Origin: Candidatus Eisenbergiella merdigallinarum | Lineage (GTDB): Bacteria; Bacillota; Clostridia; Lachnospirales; Lachnospiraceae | Length of the DNA stretch: 64,000 nt | Direction: 5' to 3' | Assembly (NCBI GenBank): GCA_019119355.1 | Contig: DWXE01000039.1 | Span: 1 to 64,000, forward strand | In this document: positions 8,750 through 16,962 of the stretch, piece by piece | How positions within the stretch are numbered: the first letter of the stretch is position 1 | How the letters are laid out: each line of letters begins with the position of its first letter | The notes under the pieces: model-generated | Database searches by the model: none | Told to the model about the DNA's origin: nothing | The model's input: only the letters and a program-made list of their open reading frames with translations | Position numbers and translations under genes: made by a program

Positions 8750-9186
8750 CCGCCCGCCAGCCCTACTGTCACCGCGGCCGCCAGCAGGAACGGGGCGAAC
8801 GGCAACGCGCTGTCCCTTTTCAGCCTGCCCGCGGCCAGCCCCGCCCCCGCCCAGAGGGCGGACAACAGGCAGGCAGCGCAGAGCGCGGCCGCGGTTTTTC
8901 GCCACCCCAGCATCAGGCCCAGGATCAATACCATGTCCCCGTCTCCCCTGCCCACCTTTCCCTGCGTGAGCAGGCTGCATCCCCACAGCAGAAGCCCCGG
9001 CAGCAGGCTGATTCCGATTTCCCAAAGGCCAGTCCTCCCTTCCGCAAGCCGGGCCGCAGCCAGCCCTGCGGCGCCCAGCGCCCCCGCCAGCAAAACGGCG
9101 GCCCCGATCCTTTTGCACCCGATGTCCATGGCCGCACAGGGCGTCAAAAACAAAACCGCCCATCCGATTTCCTCCATCCTTCGCAT
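8746..9186 (-). CDS. Prepilin peptidase, A24 family (TadV/CpaA-like)
   Basis: 146 aa, all hydrophobic with about five or six membrane segments. The two aspartates of A24 peptidases are visible: one in AAMDIGCKRI (about residue 21) and one in the GxGD motif GRGDGDMV (about 80). The N-terminal methyltransferase domain of PilD-type enzymes is absent, as in TadV/CpaA. It should cleave the leader of Flp and of the TadE-like proteins at the inner face of the membrane. ATG 9186 is used; ATG 9177 is an alternative. It sits between two TadE-like genes in the operon. Confidence 0.88.
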   Translation of the reverse strand: MRRMEEIGWAVLFLTPCAAMDIGCKRIGAAVLLAGALGAAGLAAARLAEGRTGLWEIGISLLPGLLLWGCSLLTQGKVGRGDGDMVLILGLMLGWRKTAAALCAACLLSALWAGAGLAAGRLKRDSALPFAPFLLAAAVTVGLAGG

Positions 9187-9196
9187 CCTTTCCGCT

Positions 9197-9961
9197 TCAT
9201 CCGCATTTGGGGCAGGCGTGCCTGCCCATGTCCTGCGCCTCTTCGATGGAAACGCCCGTAATGGTCCTGCGCAGTCCGCCGCAGGTCACCGTGCCGTGAT
9301 AGCGCTCCCCGGAGGCGGTCACATAGACGATGGGTCCCGCAGGACGGCAGAGCAGGCAGGGCGTATAGGGCTGTCCCCCGCTGTTTTTTGCCGCCGCGGC
9401 CTCGTCCAGGGACAGGAGCTCAATCCGCGGATTCAGGTAATCGCATCCCCTGTCCCGGTGCCACGCCGTCCCGGAAGCGGTGATGAAAACCAGCTCCTCC
9501 CGCCGGGGATCGGCCCCGCTTCCCGTTTCCTCCCCCAGCCCGAACCCGATCCATTTGTGCATCACGCAGCCGTTCGCCACGAGGGCCCCCGGAAACCCCG
9601 CGACGGGAATCAGCGGCGTCACCCTCTGCGTCCGCACCAGGCGGACGTCCGATTCCCCGCCTTCCTGGCCGTAAGCCAGCAGGGAAAGCGTCCGGCCCGC
9701 CTGATGCAGCTCTCCCTCCTGAACGCTGAACTCCTGAAACATCAGAAACAAAGACAGCAGGTTGACCGCGGCGAATAAAAACAGCGGCAGCGCGATGGCC
9801 GCTTCCACCGTCATGCTGCCCGGAAGGGCCCGACGGGATGCCCTTTGCTCCCTCACTTCGCGGCCGGGATATTCAGGAGAAATATTTGGAGCATTTTGCC
9901 GTATTTCCTGTTTGTGGAGAGAAAGATTTTGTTGCCGTCCTTCATGAGGTCGAAAAGACAT
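9197..9961 (-). CDS. TadE-like pseudopilin with two C-terminal His/Cys modules
   Basis: 254 aa. The pilin-like part begins at residue 49 with SMTVEAAIALPLFLF and a hydrophobic helix. The ~48 residues before it are unusually long for a leader, so the true start may be internal, although GGGAGG lies 10 bases before ATG 9961. The C-terminus carries two related modules (about 158-205 and 212-254). Each has the pattern V-[FY]-[IV]-TASG, then a His, one Cys, an S-x-x-EA segment and a final CxxC. One His plus three Cys per module suggests metal binding. Lies in the tad operon ahead of the prepilin peptidase. Confidence 0.8.
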   Translation of the reverse strand: MSFRPHEGRQQNLSLHKQEIRQNAPNISPEYPGREVREQRASRRALPGSMTVEAAIALPLFLFAAVNLLSLFLMFQEFSVQEGELHQAGRTLSLLAYGQEGGESDVRLVRTQRVTPLIPVAGFPGALVANGCVMHKWIGFGLGEETGSGADPRREELVFITASGTAWHRDRGCDYLNPRIELLSLDEAAAAKNSGGQPYTPCLLCRPAGPIVYVTASGERYHGTVTCGGLRRTITGVSIEEAQDMGRHACPKCG

Positions 9962-9997
9962 CCGGTCCGACCCTCCCTTCTGTTATCAAACTGTTTT

Positions 9998-11431
9998 CTA
10001 TTCCCTTTCGTATTCATAGATCCTGGTGATTTCAAAATCCCCGGAAAATCCGCTGGTCACGGAAATTTGCGCCTCCATCCCGTCGATGAGCCCGTCGATC
10101 CGGAATTCCCCGTTCCCGGGCGTCCTCCGGATGTCGCTCTCCATCACGTCCATGAGCCCTTGCTGCGCGTTTTCGGAACCGTGCAAAAACAGCAGCGCCC
10201 CCAGATAGTCCCCGTAGCTCCAGCCGCTCTCCGACGAGCGGTAAGAATCCAGGTGCATCCGATAGGTGAGCAGCCGGGAAAAGGGCGTATTCCATTCCCC
10301 TTCGCTCTTCAGAAGAGGGACCCGTCCCCCCTGAAACAGGATCCTGACGTCCTTGACGCTCTCCGCGTAAGCCCAGGCGAACAGGATGACGGTCTCCACC
10401 GCCGGGGCGATTTCCGGCATGAGCAGCAGCGCGGCGATGACGTTTGCCGCCCCGGCCGCCTCGCTGCGCAGACCGCTCCCGAAGAGGAAGGCCGCGTTGG
10501 CCGCCTCCCGGATCAGGAGCAGCTCCTGGGCCGTGCGCTTTAAGTTTTCCCGGTCCTGGCACTGCCGCTGCAGGATGTACTCCACCTCATAGGCCAGAGC
10601 GCTGTTTTCCTTTTCCTTTCCCAGATAACCGCAGTGCTCCATGATATACGCGTAAAACAGGCCGTCGTCGATCAGCCCGTCCGCGGCCGTTTTGGGCTCG
10701 AACAGCCCCGTTCCCCGGTTCAGCTTCCGCTTCGAAGGGCGGGAAGCGTCCGGAATGGACGCTCCGGAGAGCTTCATCCCCTGGGCCGCAGGCCCCAGGA
10801 TCCCCTCTCCCCGGGTGGCGCGCACCGCGTCGGAAGGGGTCTCCGGGATTTCCCCGTCCCAGTCTTCGTCCTGCAGCCGCTTTTTATGGGCGATCTCCTC
10901 CTTCAGCGCCGCTTCCGCCTCGTCCCACTGCCCTTCCACGTCCTGACCCTGCCAGCCCTGCGCCTGTTCCCCCAGCCCCAGGATCCGCTGTGCCAGGGAA
11001 AGCCCGCTGACGTCCTTCATATAGCGGACCGCGTGGTACTTCAGCACGCCCCCGCCGTCGTCGGTGGCCAGCCCCGCCCGCAGCAGGTTTACGTCCGTGG
11101 CGGACAGCCCCGTGATATCCCGGATCCCGGGGAGGGAGAATTCCTCCCCGGGGCGCAGGTTCTTTTCCATGTACTCGAAGATCCAGTCCTCCGTCCGGTG
11201 AAAGGACGGATCCCCGGTCCCATAGGACGTATCGATGAAAAACAGGTCGTACTGCTCCAGCATTTCCCGGTGATACTGGGCCAGGGCGGAATCCAGCGCC
11301 ATATCGGCGCAGCATTCGATGTGCATCCGGATCGTGCTCCTTCTGGCCCCTTCGATGACCGCCAGAAACAAAGAGATCATCACCCCGAAGGTCAGGGCCA
11401 GATAGACGGTCATGTAGCCGCAGCGTTTCAT
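9998..11431 (-). CDS. DUF5702 protein of the Tad locus
   Basis: 477 aa. After a short basic start (MKRCGYMTVYLALTFGVMIS) a single hydrophobic helix is followed by a long polar, presumably extracytoplasmic, region and a second region of hydrophobic residues around 300-350. This is the architecture of DUF5702, which in Clostridia is found almost only in Tad pilus loci and may be a large TadG/TadF-like pseudopilin. The ATG overlaps the flp stop (ATGA), so translation is coupled. Function within the pilus is not known. Confidence 0.82.
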   Translation of the reverse strand: MKRCGYMTVYLALTFGVMISLFLAVIEGARRSTIRMHIECCADMALDSALAQYHREMLEQYDLFFIDTSYGTGDPSFHRTEDWIFEYMEKNLRPGEEFSLPGIRDITGLSATDVNLLRAGLATDDGGGVLKYHAVRYMKDVSGLSLAQRILGLGEQAQGWQGQDVEGQWDEAEAALKEEIAHKKRLQDEDWDGEIPETPSDAVRATRGEGILGPAAQGMKLSGASIPDASRPSKRKLNRGTGLFEPKTAADGLIDDGLFYAYIMEHCGYLGKEKENSALAYEVEYILQRQCQDRENLKRTAQELLLIREAANAAFLFGSGLRSEAAGAANVIAALLLMPEIAPAVETVILFAWAYAESVKDVRILFQGGRVPLLKSEGEWNTPFSRLLTYRMHLDSYRSSESGWSYGDYLGALLFLHGSENAQQGLMDVMESDIRRTPGNGEFRIDGLIDGMEAQISVTSGFSGDFEITRIYEYERE

Positions 11432-11643
11432 ACCTTCCCGGCCTGGGACGTGATCCGGTTGAAGATGGAGGTCACCAGTTCCGTAATCCTGTCCTTGAAA
11501 ATCAGCACCAGGCCCACGGCCACCAGGATCAGAAGCACCACTTCCACCGTGCCCACCCCGTCCTGGCTGGACAAAATCCGCTCCGCCCTCCTGCGCAGCC
11601 CGTACCCCGCCAGTTTCACTTTCTCTGCGATCTTTTTTACCAT
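11428..11643 (-). CDS. flp: Flp-type type IVb pilin
   Basis: 71 aa from ATG 11643, which has GGGAGG 9 bases upstream; a TTG further up is less likely. A basic leader (VKKIAEKVKLAGYGLRRRAE) is followed by SSQDGVGTVEVVLLILVAVGLVLIFKD-type sequence: a G-x-x-E arrangement with a conserved Glu five residues into the mature helix, then a hydrophobic segment. This is the expected form of the major Flp1-like pilin in Gram-positive Tad systems. It should be cleaved by the A24 peptidase encoded at 8746-9186 and assembled by the TadA/B/C machinery. Confidence 0.9.
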   Translation of the reverse strand: MVKKIAEKVKLAGYGLRRRAERILSSQDGVGTVEVVLLILVAVGLVLIFKDRITELVTSIFNRITSQAGKV

Positions 11644-11677
11644 ATGCCTTTTCCTCCCTGTCAATTTGAACAGTCCG

Positions 11678-13090
11678 TCAGATTCCTCCGAAGGAGAAGC
11701 AGGCCGGCACCAGGATCAGCATCATGATCACCGCCAGCATCATCAGCATGGGCGCCAGCAGCCTGGTCTGCGCCTCGTCTCCCCTTCTTTTGGCGTATCG
11801 TTTCCGCTCCTCAAAGGCGTCCTCCGCCTCCCGGTTCAGCGCTTCCAGCAGCCCTCCCGTCCCCCTCTGCAGGTTCTGGGACAGCAGGGATGCATATTTT
11901 TTGTACTGCGGCAGTCCGCACCGCCTCCCGAAGCTCTCGATGGCCTGCAGCTGCGTCACCCCGCTCTCCATTTCCCGGCAGGCCCGCAGGAGTTCCTCTT
12001 CCACCGGCCCGGCGCCCCGCTTTTGCCCGTCCTTCGCCATCCGGAAAAAAATGGTCCTCAGGGGCATTCCCGTGCCCGCGAACAGGGCCGTTTTGGCGAG
12101 GAAGGAGGGATAGGCCAGCGCCAGCTCCTCCCTGCGCCGTTTTCCTTCCTCCAGAAGATCCCGGTCCCAGGCGGCGTACAGGGCCAGACAGCCGGCCGCG
12201 GTGAGCAGGGCGGACCAGGCGAAGGGCGCGGAAGCTGGCTCGTACCAGCTCACCTTCTGCCCTTCAAATTCTGCCGGAAGGGGCACCTCCTCTTCGCCGC
12301 TGTCTTCTTCCATCCGCCGCCCCACTTCGCGCAGAAGCCTGGCCGACGCTCCGGTCTCCTCCGGCACCAGCCGCAGGGGAAACGTCAGCGTCCGGCTGTC
12401 CTCCCCGCAGGAGAGGACGGCTGTCAGAGTGACCGCTTCCCCTTCTTCGGGAAGCAGCTGCTCCCGGATCTTCCCGGATCCGTCCATCAGGTCGTAATCG
12501 CTGCTCTGCCAGGTCACTTCCACCAGGCCGCCGCACAGCTCCCTGGGCAGTTCCAGATCGCTGCGGACCGCATCCGGATCCCAGCCCTCCCCTTCCATCT
12601 GCGAAGAGAGGCGGGAGGACGCTTCCTCCAGCAGCCAGTCCTCCTCTTCCGGCGAGAAAGCCCGCTCCGGCACGTTCAGGCTCACCTGCTCGGGAGCTTC
12701 CTCGCCGATCTGCACGTCCAGGGAAACGCTCCGGCCTCCCTCTCCGGCCACGGGCCGTTTCAGCTTGTCCACCGCTTCCCTTTCGCCCAGCCAGGACGCC
12801 GCCAGCAGGGCTGCGGTGAGCCCGGTCCCCGCCAGCAGGAGGGCCAGCAGGCGCTCATACCGTCCGATCTGGAACCTCCGGTACTCTTCCCGGGCTCCCG
12901 CCTGTCCGTAAAGGGCGGACAGCGCCTCCATCCGTTTTCGTCCGGCGGCGCTTCCGCCGGGTCTCCCGCGGGCCTCCTGTCGTTTCCACAGCCATGCGGC
13001 CGGACGCTCCAGCAGATCCCAGGCGTCCCGTTTCGTCCCCTGTTTCAGGGTTCTCTCCCTCCTTTCCCCTTTTCGGCCGCCCGCGGTCAC
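11678..13090 (-). CDS. tadC: TadC-like type II secretion F-domain protein with large insert
   Basis: About 470 aa. The C-terminal third (residues ~295-470) is a T2SSF domain with flanking membrane helices, ending in a hydrophobic pair rich in Met/Leu. The N-terminal part has a helix at about 85-105 followed by ~190 polar residues, presumably outside the membrane, and a second helix near 285. Ordinary TadC proteins (~300 aa) lack this insert. Two starts compete: GTG 13090, overlapping the tadB stop as GTGA, and CTG 13048, which has AGGAGG 9 bases upstream. I use the GTG. Acts with TadB as the inner-membrane platform. Confidence 0.82.
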   Translation of the reverse strand: MTAGGRKGERRERTLKQGTKRDAWDLLERPAAWLWKRQEARGRPGGSAAGRKRMEALSALYGQAGAREEYRRFQIGRYERLLALLLAGTGLTAALLAASWLGEREAVDKLKRPVAGEGGRSVSLDVQIGEEAPEQVSLNVPERAFSPEEEDWLLEEASSRLSSQMEGEGWDPDAVRSDLELPRELCGGLVEVTWQSSDYDLMDGSGKIREQLLPEEGEAVTLTAVLSCGEDSRTLTFPLRLVPEETGASARLLREVGRRMEEDSGEEEVPLPAEFEGQKVSWYEPASAPFAWSALLTAAGCLALYAAWDRDLLEEGKRRREELALAYPSFLAKTALFAGTGMPLRTIFFRMAKDGQKRGAGPVEEELLRACREMESGVTQLQAIESFGRRCGLPQYKKYASLLSQNLQRGTGGLLEALNREAEDAFEERKRYAKRRGDEAQTRLLAPMLMMLAVIMMLILVPACFSFGGI

Positions 13091-13872
13091 ACCCGGATGT
13101 CCATGATCCGGGCGGAAAGGCCGCAGGCCGAAAGATACAGCGCCAGCGCCGCCGTCATAATCACCTGCCCCGTCCCGTTGTGGTACAGCACGTCGAAAAA
13201 ACCGGGCGAGGACAGCTGCAGATAGGCGAACAGAAAAAACGGGATCAGGGTCATCACCTTCTGCTCGTATTTCCTGGCCGCCAGAATGGCCCGGATCTCC
13301 TGCTCCACCTCCATCCGCTGCCGCGTCAGCTCCACCGTCCGCAGGACGATGGCGCGCAGGTTTCCGCCCATCCGCTTGGCCGCCGCAAAGGCTTCCGCGA
13401 AGTCGCGGATTTCCTCCACGCCGCTGCGGTCGCCCAGCCCCTGGACCATCTGCTCCAGGGGGATCCCGTTTTTGAGCCCTTTTCTCACATCCGCCAGCTC
13501 CCGCGCCATTTCGCTTTCCTCCCCGTACAGGGAGCGGATTTCTCCTTCCGCTTCCAGGAAGGCGTTTTCCACCGAATACCCCGCCTGCATTCCGGCCGCG
13601 GCGGCGGAAATGGCATCCCCGAACTGCGCGGACAGCCGTTCCTTCCTCTGTTTCGTCCCCTTTTGCCGCTCTCCCTTCAGCCAGAGCGCCGCCACGGCGG
13701 GCCAGGCCAGGCATCCGATCCATGACTGATAGAACATATAGGCGAAAGCGCACGTCGCCGCAGCGCTCCCGCACAGCGCCCGAAGGATTTCCTTCCAGGA
13801 CAGGCGATACTCATCGTAGCGGATCTTCTCCTCCCGCCGTTCCCACCCCCGCTTCCTCCAGCTTTCCAACAT
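13087..13872 (-). CDS. tadB: TadB-like type II secretion F-domain protein
   Basis: 261 aa. Two hydrophobic helices near residues 30-66, a cytoplasmic F domain with the typical FGDAISAAAAGMQAGYSVENAF-type stretch (about 85-105), and C-terminal helices. This is the inner-membrane platform subunit that couples the TadA ATPase to pilin polymerisation. Its start overlaps the end of tadA by 62 bases, unusually long; AAGGGGGA 8 bases before ATG 13872 supports the start nevertheless. Confidence 0.9.
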   Translation of the reverse strand: MLESWRKRGWERREEKIRYDEYRLSWKEILRALCGSAAATCAFAYMFYQSWIGCLAWPAVAALWLKGERQKGTKQRKERLSAQFGDAISAAAAGMQAGYSVENAFLEAEGEIRSLYGEESEMARELADVRKGLKNGIPLEQMVQGLGDRSGVEEIRDFAEAFAAAKRMGGNLRAIVLRTVELTRQRMEVEQEIRAILAARKYEQKVMTLIPFFLFAYLQLSSPGFFDVLYHNGTGQVIMTAALALYLSACGLSARIMDIRV

Positions 13873-15064
13873 GGGTCAGTTCCCCCTTTTTCACCAGTTC
13901 CCCGCATACTTTCTCCCGGGTGCTGCGTTCGTTTTCCTCGAAGGCGTACAGCGTCCGGGTGCGGATTTCCCCGTCCGAAAACCCGAGAATTTCCGCGATT
14001 TCCAGCACCCTGCGGGACTTATCCCGCAGCCTTCCCAGATGCACCATCAGGTCGATCCCGGAAGCGATCTGGCGCCGGATGGCGTCCAGCGGCACATCCA
14101 TTCCCATCAGTAGCATGGTCTCCATCCGAAGCAGCATATCCCGGGCGGTGTTGCCGTGGCCGGTGGACATGCTTCCCGCGTGTCCGGAATTGTAGGCGGT
14201 GAGGAGTTCGCAGATCTCCGCGCCCCGCACTTCCCCCACGATGATCCGGTCCGGCCGCATCCGCAGGCTGGTGCGGATCAGATCGCGAATCGTCACCGGC
14301 GCGCAGCCTTCCGCGTTGGCGTTCCTGGTCTCCAGCGAAATCAGGTTTTTGGCGGACGCCAGCTGCAGCTCGGCGCTGTCCTCGATGGTGATGATCCGCT
14401 CCTCTTCCGGGATCGCCTGGGACAGGGCGTTCAAAAAAGTCGTTTTCCCGCTGCCGGTGCCCCCGCTGATAAAAATGTTATATTTGCAGCGCACCATCCG
14501 TTCCAGAAAGGCCCTGGTCTCCTCGTTGAGGGAGCCCAGCTCCACCAGCCGCGAAAGGGTCATCCCCTCTTTCGGAAATCGCCGGATCGTCACGGCGGGG
14601 CCGTTTAAGGCCACCGGGGCCAGCACCACGTTCACCCGGGAGCCGTCCGCGAGCCTGGCGTCCAGAATGGGAGACGCTTCGTTCACCGCCCGGTTGCAGC
14701 CGGCAGCGATCTGCTGGATCACGTCCTGCAGGCGGGTCATGCTCTCAAAGCGGCCCTCCCAGGGCCACAGCCGTCCCCCCTTTTCCACGAAAATCCGGTC
14801 CGGCCCGTTGATCATGATCTCCGTGATTTCCGGATCCTCCAGCAAATCCTGCAGAAGATCCAGGCCGCGGATGGAGGCGAACAGTTCCCTGCTCATGTCC
14901 CTTCTGGAGGCCACGCCCAGCCTTCTGGCGTATTCCCTGCCGCACAGCTTTTCGTCGATCAGGGCCCGCACCTGGGCGTCGGTCATATCCCGCCCGCAGT
15001 CCAGTTCCTCCAGGATTTCCCGCTTTAAGGCCGCGCGGATGGCCCCGTATTCCCTCTCCCTCAT
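13811..15064 (-). CDS. tadA: Pilus assembly ATPase TadA/CpaF
   Basis: 417 aa from ATG 15064, which overlaps the tadZ stop (ATGA). The protein is a secretion ATPase of the VirB11/CpaF group. Walker A reads SGGTGSGKTTFLNAL (about 215). The Asp box and Walker B region appear as TIEDSAELQL and IRTSLRMRPDRIIVGEVRG. A His box is present in GSMSTGHGNT. It powers pilin extraction and polymerisation from the cytoplasm. All catalytic motifs are intact, so the system is likely functional. Confidence 0.95.
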   Translation of the reverse strand: MREREYGAIRAALKREILEELDCGRDMTDAQVRALIDEKLCGREYARRLGVASRRDMSRELFASIRGLDLLQDLLEDPEITEIMINGPDRIFVEKGGRLWPWEGRFESMTRLQDVIQQIAAGCNRAVNEASPILDARLADGSRVNVVLAPVALNGPAVTIRRFPKEGMTLSRLVELGSLNEETRAFLERMVRCKYNIFISGGTGSGKTTFLNALSQAIPEEERIITIEDSAELQLASAKNLISLETRNANAEGCAPVTIRDLIRTSLRMRPDRIIVGEVRGAEICELLTAYNSGHAGSMSTGHGNTARDMLLRMETMLLMGMDVPLDAIRRQIASGIDLMVHLGRLRDKSRRVLEIAEILGFSDGEIRTRTLYAFEENERSTREKVCGELVKKGELTHVGKLEEAGVGTAGGEDPLR

Positions 15065-16059
15065 CCTTCGCCACGACCTTCCCGGGCCAGCAGGTCTTCC
15101 ACGTACTGGGAAATCCCGCTCCCCTCCGGATGGCTCAGATCCCGGGGCAGCCGCTGAAAGGCCGGCAGGGCGCATTTTACCGTCTTTTCCGCCACATCCC
15201 CGTAATCCGCACTCTCCAGCGCGGCCTCGTACTGGGCCAGCTTCGCCCTCGCGAAGCCGTCCTCCCGGACGATGGTATAGACCCGGCTGCAGCTTCGCAG
15301 CAGTTCGAACAGCCCGGACACCGCGTCGGACAGGTCCAGAATCACGTATTCATACCGGCTGTTTCCGAGAATTTCCAGCAGCCGCAACCAGTCCTCCCGG
15401 CGGATGGAAAACAGCTCCGGCCCTAGGAAGGCCGGCGGCACCAGCTCCAGGCCGTTGACCTGTTCCGCCTGGCGGTACAGATATCCCAACACCTCTTCCT
15501 CCGGCTGTGGCAGGCGGAAGAGCAGATCCGAAAAGTCCGATTCAAAGCTTCGGCACAGCAGCCGGTCCAGGCCCGACCAGCTTTCGAAATTCAGATATAA
15601 AACCCTGTGAGCGCGGGCCAGAACCTGGCCCAGGACGAGAGAAAATGTGGTTTGCAGACACCGGTGGACCGGCGTATAGACGCCCAGGAAATGGACGGGA
15701 TGTTCGCAGGACTTCGGCGGCGGCAGGTCTCCGGCCTCCGCGGCCGTCTCCATGATTTTTTTCATGATGCGGGTCACGCTGCTGTATTTGCTCAGGGAAG
15801 GCAGCTCCTCCTCGGGCCCCTCTTCCTCGTTCAGCAGAATGATCCGCGACACGCCCCAGCCTTTCATTTCAGCATCAAAGGCGCTGCGGGCGATGAGCAG
15901 GATCCGGACGGGCCTTTCGGCCAGGCTCTCCTTCAGCCGGTCCGTACCGGTAAAGGCGAGCATCTCGAAGGGAAAGTCCTCCCTCCGGCTGAGAGCGTCC
16001 ATCAGGCGATAAGCGTACTCCTGCTCCGGATCGCAGATCGCCAGCATATTTCTTTTCAA
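15061..16059 (-). CDS. tadZ: TadZ/CpaE-like localisation protein
   Basis: 332 aa. The N-terminal ~110 residues resemble an atypical receiver domain (LAICDPEQEYAYRLMDAL). The rest has the alpha/beta pattern of the MinD/ParA group, but the canonical deviant Walker A (KGGxGKT) is missing: the matching position reads FLGVYTPVHRCLQTTFSL. Loss of the P-loop lysines is seen in several TadZ/CpaE proteins, which position the pilus apparatus at the pole. First gene of the tad operon, downstream of the promoter at 16171-16199. Confidence 0.8.
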   Translation of the reverse strand: MKRNMLAICDPEQEYAYRLMDALSRREDFPFEMLAFTGTDRLKESLAERPVRILLIARSAFDAEMKGWGVSRIILLNEEEGPEEELPSLSKYSSVTRIMKKIMETAAEAGDLPPPKSCEHPVHFLGVYTPVHRCLQTTFSLVLGQVLARAHRVLYLNFESWSGLDRLLCRSFESDFSDLLFRLPQPEEEVLGYLYRQAEQVNGLELVPPAFLGPELFSIRREDWLRLLEILGNSRYEYVILDLSDAVSGLFELLRSCSRVYTIVREDGFARAKLAQYEAALESADYGDVAEKTVKCALPAFQRLPRDLSHPEGSGISQYVEDLLAREGRGEG

Positions 16060-16170
16060 TCAGTTCCTCCCTGGAAAAATCGACGACGGAGATGTCTGAA
16101 GCGGCCCGGACGGGCCCGAAAAGATGAAACACAGAATGTTGAAAAAAGATTGGAATGGATGGTAAGACGA

Positions 16171-16199
16171 ATTATAGCCCTCCCGTCCCGGTTTGTCCA
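16171..16199 (-). promoter_or_regulatory. Sigma-A promoter of the tad operon
   Basis: On the minus strand TGGACA (16194-16199) and TATAAT (16171-16176) are separated by exactly 17 bases: 5/6 and 6/6 matches to consensus. It lies 112 bases upstream of tadZ. Confidence 0.8.
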
Positions 16200-16211
16200 G
16201 CGGGCGGAGGA

Positions 16212-16242
16212 AAAAAATTCTTTTTCGGCGAAACCGCCGAAA
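16212..16242 (-). terminator. Terminator after bofA
   Basis: On the minus strand an 8-bp stem TTTCGGCG/CGCCGAAA (16235-16242 with 16223-16230) with a 4-nt loop is followed by AAGAATTTTTTT. A second GC-rich stem (GGCCGG/CCGGCC, about 16272-16293) lies closer to the bofA stop. Confidence 0.6.
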
Positions 16243-16294
16243 TTTTCCGCAAAAATTCGTGAGATGCGACAGGCCGGCCCGCCGGGACCGGCCG

Positions 16295-16510
16295 TCAGAG
16301 ATAAAAACGGATTCCGTACAGCAGGGCGATCCCCGGGAATCCCAGAAGCCCGGAAGTCAGAAAGCTGAAGGGGTTGATCCCCACGCTCTCCTCCACGCCC
16401 CGGCCCTGCAGGAAGGAATTGACCAGGTAGATGGCGATCATTCCGAAGATCGCGCGCAGCATGAAATTCAGGAAATGTTCCGTCCAGTTTTTCACGGGCA
16501 GCTCCGGCAT
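16295..16510 (-). CDS. bofA: Pro-sigma-K processing inhibitor BofA
   Basis: 71 aa, close to the ~85 aa of BofA. Two hydrophobic segments are visible (about 14-31 and 48-68) with the family's GINPFSFLTSGLLGFPGI signature between and within them. In Bacillus BofA holds the SpoIVFB protease inactive in the outer forespore membrane until engulfment is complete. Its presence indicates a spore-former. No clear Shine-Dalgarno precedes ATG 16510, so the exact start is less certain. It is divergent from the yaaL-like gene. Confidence 0.9.
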   Translation of the reverse strand: MPELPVKNWTEHFLNFMLRAIFGMIAIYLVNSFLQGRGVEESVGINPFSFLTSGLLGFPGIALLYGIRFYL

Positions 16511-16642
16511 GTCTTTTTATCACTATATGATTTGTCCGAACCGGATATGCCTGGCCCCGCGCGGGAAGATTGTCCCCGCAGGATGTATATTCTTTCCAGT
16601 TGCGCCTATACTTTACTATACAAGCAATCTGGAGGTTTTGCC

Positions 16643-16942
16643 ATGAAATCGAGTTTCCGCATCAGCCGCCGCCCCGAAAGGGGAAAGGAGGGGCTCACTT
16701 ATGAGGAAAGCCTGCGCTTCGACCTGCAGCTGGCCACGTGGGACCTGGAGAACGCCTACGCCGGTTTCGACTACGCCACCGAGCCGGACCTGATCGACTG
16801 CTACATCTACGAGCTCAACGCCGCCATGAAGCGGTACAAGTACCTTCTGGAAAAATATGAAGCCCTGAAGAAGGAATCCGTGCAGACGGACCGGATCGCT
16901 TCCGCCGACGGGGGATCCCCGCTGGAGTTTTCCGTGGTCTAG
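16643..16942 (+). CDS. yaaL: DUF2508 (YaaL) family protein
   Basis: 99 aa with GGAGG 8 bases before ATG 16643. The core (residues ~18-75) has the DUF2508 pattern: LRFDLQLATWDLENAYAGFD followed by DLIDCYIYELNAAMKRYKYLL, a helical hairpin. Function is unknown. In Bacillus subtilis yaaL lies directly before bofA on the same strand; here the two are neighbours but divergently oriented, which supports both assignments while showing a local rearrangement. Confidence 0.88.
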   Translation: MKSSFRISRRPERGKEGLTYEESLRFDLQLATWDLENAYAGFDYATEPDLIDCYIYELNAAMKRYKYLLEKYEALKKESVQTDRIASADGGSPLEFSVV

Positions 16943-16962
16943 GCAAAAGATAGATACCGGTC

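Noticed and set aside
10634-13225. An 863-aa open frame on the plus strand across the tad genes
   Set aside because: It is the shadow of DUF5702, flp and tadC on the minus strand; no homology-like motifs and no ribosome-binding site.
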